Source of the DNA: Corticimicrobacter sp040137905
GTDB lineage: Bacteria; Pseudomonadota; Gammaproteobacteria; Burkholderiales; Burkholderiaceae_B
Assembly (NCBI RefSeq): GCF_040137905.1
Contig: NZ_JBEFDG010000088.1
Coordinates: 1 to 64,000, forward strand
Reading direction: 5' to 3'
Length of the DNA stretch: 64,000 nucleotides
Shown: piece after piece, positions 62,206 to 64,000 of the stretch
Numbering within the stretch: the stretch's first letter is position 1
How the letters are laid out: each line of letters opens with the position of its first letter
Program-made: the position numbers and the translations under genes
Notes under the pieces: generated by a model
Told to the model about the DNA's origin: nothing
The model's database searches: none
Seen by the model: only the letters and a program-made list of their open reading frames with translations

Positions 62206-62331
62206 ATGAAAGTACTGGCATCCCTCAAGAATGCGAAGACCCGTCACCGCGACTGTCAGGTCGTGCGCCGACGTGGCAAGATCTATGTCATCTGCAAGAG
62301 CCAGCCGCGTTTCAAGGCGCGCCAGGGGTAA
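62206..62331 (+). CDS. rpmJ: 50S ribosomal protein L36, zinc-independent (YkgO) type
   Basis: A 41-residue protein reading MKVLASLKNAKTRHRDCQ at the start and VICKSQPRFKARQG at the end, very close to E. coli YkgO. The set of four zinc ligands of the standard L36 is incomplete, so this is the alternative form made when zinc is scarce. GGAG is 6 bases before the ATG. Confidence 0.95.
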   Translation: MKVLASLKNAKTRHRDCQVVRRRGKIYVICKSQPRFKARQG

Positions 62332-62466
62332 TTCACTCACAGTCCGTTGCATCTCTCGGAGGCCTCTTTCGTTAAAAACAGGGTGGCTTCAACCTGCGCT
62401 GCATGAGATAATGGTAAATTGCTTGCAGTTCAACGTGTTTAATGTCTGATGCGTTCAGGAGTGAAG

Positions 62467-62877
62467 ATGAGTACGGACAGAATAGAATTGAAAGATATCG
62501 GCCTGAAGGTCACCTTCCCGCGCCTGAAGATCCTTGACGTGTTTCGCAGTAGCGAACAGCGCCACCTGAGTGCAGAAGATGTCTATCGCCTGCTGATGAA
62601 TGACGGCGTCGAGATTGGTCTGGCCACGGTCTACCGCGTGCTGACGCAGTTCGAACAGGTCGATCTGCTCAAGCGCAGCCAGTTGGGCAGCAGCAAGGCC
62701 GTCTACGAGCTCAACGATGGCGAGCGCAACCATGGTCATATCGTCTGCACGCAAAGCGGCGATGTGACCGAGTTCTACGATCCCCAGATCGAAAAGCGCC
62801 TGCAGAAAATCTGCGAAGAGCGTGGTTTCACGCTGTCGGAACACACCATCACGGTCTTTGCCACTCCCAAGGCCTGA
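62467..62877 (+). CDS. Fur-family regulator lacking several canonical metal ligands
   Basis: A 136-residue Fur protein. The DNA-binding helix (EIGLATVYRVLTQFE) and the dimer domain are well conserved. The usual HHHDH motif is RNHGH, the CxxC that holds structural zinc is reduced to C-TQ-S, and the C-terminal second CxxC is missing. HIVC, H of HLSAED and the terminal-region H (SEHTITV) remain. It may sense iron differently or be a paralog rather than the main Fur. The ATG at 62467 has AGGAG 7 bases upstream. Confidence 0.85.
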   Translation: MSTDRIELKDIGLKVTFPRLKILDVFRSSEQRHLSAEDVYRLLMNDGVEIGLATVYRVLTQFEQVDLLKRSQLGSSKAVYELNDGERNHGHIVCTQSGDVTEFYDPQIEKRLQKICEERGFTLSEHTITVFATPKA

Positions 62878-62917
62878 TGTCCGGGCGTGCCGAGAGGCAT
62901 GCCATCCGATATGGTGC

Positions 62918-62961
62918 AGAAAGCCATGGCTACCTGTCGAGGGGCCGTGGCTTTCTTTTTC
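62918..62961 (+). terminator. Terminator after the Fur-family gene
   Basis: An AGAAAGCCA/TGGCTTTCT stem (62918-62926 with 62948-62956), extended by GGC/GCC and followed by T5. Confidence 0.8.
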
Positions 62962-62999
62962 AGATTGGGGAGTGATGGGGCACAGCCCCGCAAGGCGCT

Positions 63000-63923
63000 T
63001 CAGCGCGACCGTCGGCTCGCCAGGATGATGCCGGCAAAGATCGCGCCGATGCCAAAGACCTGGTAAATGTGCAGGTGTTCACCCAGAAACAGCACGGAAA
63101 GCATGGCCCCGAAAGCGGGCATCAGGTGAATGAACAGCCCGGCACGGGCTGCGCCGGCACGGTCTACTCCCAGGTTGTACAGCAGGTAGGCCAGCACTGA
63201 CGGAAAAATGCCGACATAGGCGAATGCAGCGGCGACCTCGCCATCGAAATGCCGTATGGTCTGCCCGGACAGGTATTCCCATGCGAATAGCGGAAGCAGC
63301 AGAATGACGCCGATCAGGATCTGCATGCCCATCAGGCCGATGCGATCGATGTCGGCCGGGATGCGCCTGAGCCAGAGCGTGTAGAGCGCCCAGCACACCA
63401 TGGCGCTGAAAATGATCAGGTCCCCCTGACTGAAGCTCAGGCTGGTCAGGCGTTGCCATTGCCCCTGGGAAACAATGATCAGGACGCCGGAGAATGACGT
63501 CAGCAGTGCGATTCCCTGACGCAGGCTCAGGTGCTGGTGATAGAACAGGGCACCGAACAGTACGATCAGGATCGGAATGAACGAGTTCAGCAACAGCGCA
63601 TTGGTGGCCGTGGTTGTGGTCAGCCCGGTATAGATCAGCGTGTTGAAGGCACCGACGCCGATGGCCGAAATCAGCAGCAGTTGCCAGCGGATTGCCAGAT
63701 AGCGCAGCCTGTCGCGGCGCATGGTTTTCCAGGCAAAGGGCAATATGCAGAGCAGGGCGATGAGCCAGCGGCCAAATGAAAGCGTCAACGGAGGAATGAC
63801 ACCGTTGACCGCACGTCCCACGACAAAATTTCCCGCCCAGAACATGGGCGGCAGGATCAGGATCAGCAGGTTTGCCAGACCGCCTCGAGGCGAAGTGATG
63901 GATGAGTCGGAGGCGGAAGGCAT
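63000..63923 (-). CDS. EamA-family (DMT) transporter
   Basis: A 307-residue membrane protein with ten hydrophobic helices in two EamA repeats, the drug/metabolite transporter fold. The conserved PPMFWAGNFVVGR and the second-repeat LGEHLHIYQVFGIGAIFAGI pattern (cut at 20 residues) are seen. The substrate is unknown. It is convergent with the Fur-family gene. Confidence 0.9.
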   Translation of the reverse strand: MPSASDSSITSPRGGLANLLILILPPMFWAGNFVVGRAVNGVIPPLTLSFGRWLIALLCILPFAWKTMRRDRLRYLAIRWQLLLISAIGVGAFNTLIYTGLTTTTATNALLLNSFIPILIVLFGALFYHQHLSLRQGIALLTSFSGVLIIVSQGQWQRLTSLSFSQGDLIIFSAMVCWALYTLWLRRIPADIDRIGLMGMQILIGVILLLPLFAWEYLSGQTIRHFDGEVAAAFAYVGIFPSVLAYLLYNLGVDRAGAARAGLFIHLMPAFGAMLSVLFLGEHLHIYQVFGIGAIFAGIILASRRSR

Positions 63924-63943
63924 GGCAAAAGGGGAAGGCTTGC

Positions 63944-64000
63944 TCAGCGAGCGTTGATGATGCGCATGCCTTGGGCTTTGCCTTCGGTGTCGCTGACCTG
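63944..64000 (-). CDS. C-terminus of a gene running off the right edge
   Basis: On the minus strand the last 18 codons before a TGA read QVSDTEGKAQGMRIINAR and remain open to the edge. This is the end of a gene that starts outside the window. Too little is visible to name it. It lies 20 bases upstream of the EamA gene. Confidence 0.5.
   Translation of the reverse strand, partial: QVSDTEGKAQGMRIINAR

Noticed and set aside
1..64000. CRISPR arrays, insertion sequences, prophage genes, rRNA
   Set aside because: No regularly spaced repeats, transposase, integrase, phage structural gene or rRNA sequence was seen.

Overview
The window looks like chromosome of a high-GC betaproteobacterium, most likely Burkholderiales and probably Alcaligenaceae. 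This rests on the tmRNA tag ANDERFALAA, on the gene order argC - DUF6776 - erpA - anmK - M23 peptidase - tyrS, and on the glnS-linked min operon. The taxonomic call is an inference; no 16S gene is present. Coding density is high. Long open frames antisense to real genes are common and are left out.

Layout. 1-936: YqjD/YqjE/YqjK-like membrane trio. 984-3431: ubiD and a lytic transglycosylase. 3542-9992: argC, a DUF6776 protein, erpA, anmK, an M23 peptidase with a near-perfect LexA box in its promoter, and tyrS. 10074-14407: a YbhB protein, glyA, nrdR, ribD, ribE. 14469-19915: CoA-binding protein, rdgC, a cold-shock gene with its leader, a 56-residue membrane protein, a CoA transferase with a divergent LysR regulator, and yajQ. 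19956-20341: ssrA (tmRNA).

20570-24613, just downstream of ssrA, is compositionally foreign (lower GC) and is the most interesting part. It holds a prokaryotic viperin (pVip, a radical-SAM antiviral enzyme) translationally coupled by an ATGA overlap to a HicA-like small protein. A divergent gene encodes a 907-residue ankyrin-repeat protein. The shared promoter region carries a C7/G14 homopolymer inverted repeat. No integrase or att repeat is seen. I propose this as a compact candidate antiphage module.

24923-32818: a BisC-type molybdoenzyme, a small lipoprotein, and a cytochrome bd operon (cydA, cydB, and a CydX-like subunit extended by an extra helix), followed by a YagU-like protein and a PPC-domain exported protein. 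33008-39068: an organosulfur-type operon (Tat-exported binding protein, permease, ATPase, membrane c-type cytochrome, OsmC protein, flavin monooxygenase). 39077-46214: a Crp-family regulator, a TonB receptor, HPP-CBS, tenA, tRNA-Val(GAC), small membrane proteins, and an orphan VirB9-like lipoprotein.

46268-56056: alaS, tusA-like, a gene remnant, then the leftward unit glnS-minC-minD-minE-M16 peptidase. 56133-58681: a pair of degenerate cytochrome bd-like subunits lacking the usual heme ligands. 58731-64000: recQ, a DUF1841 protein, an orphan amino-acid binding protein, ykgO-type rpmJ behind a palindrome, a Fur protein lacking canonical metal ligands, an EamA transporter, and the end of a further gene.
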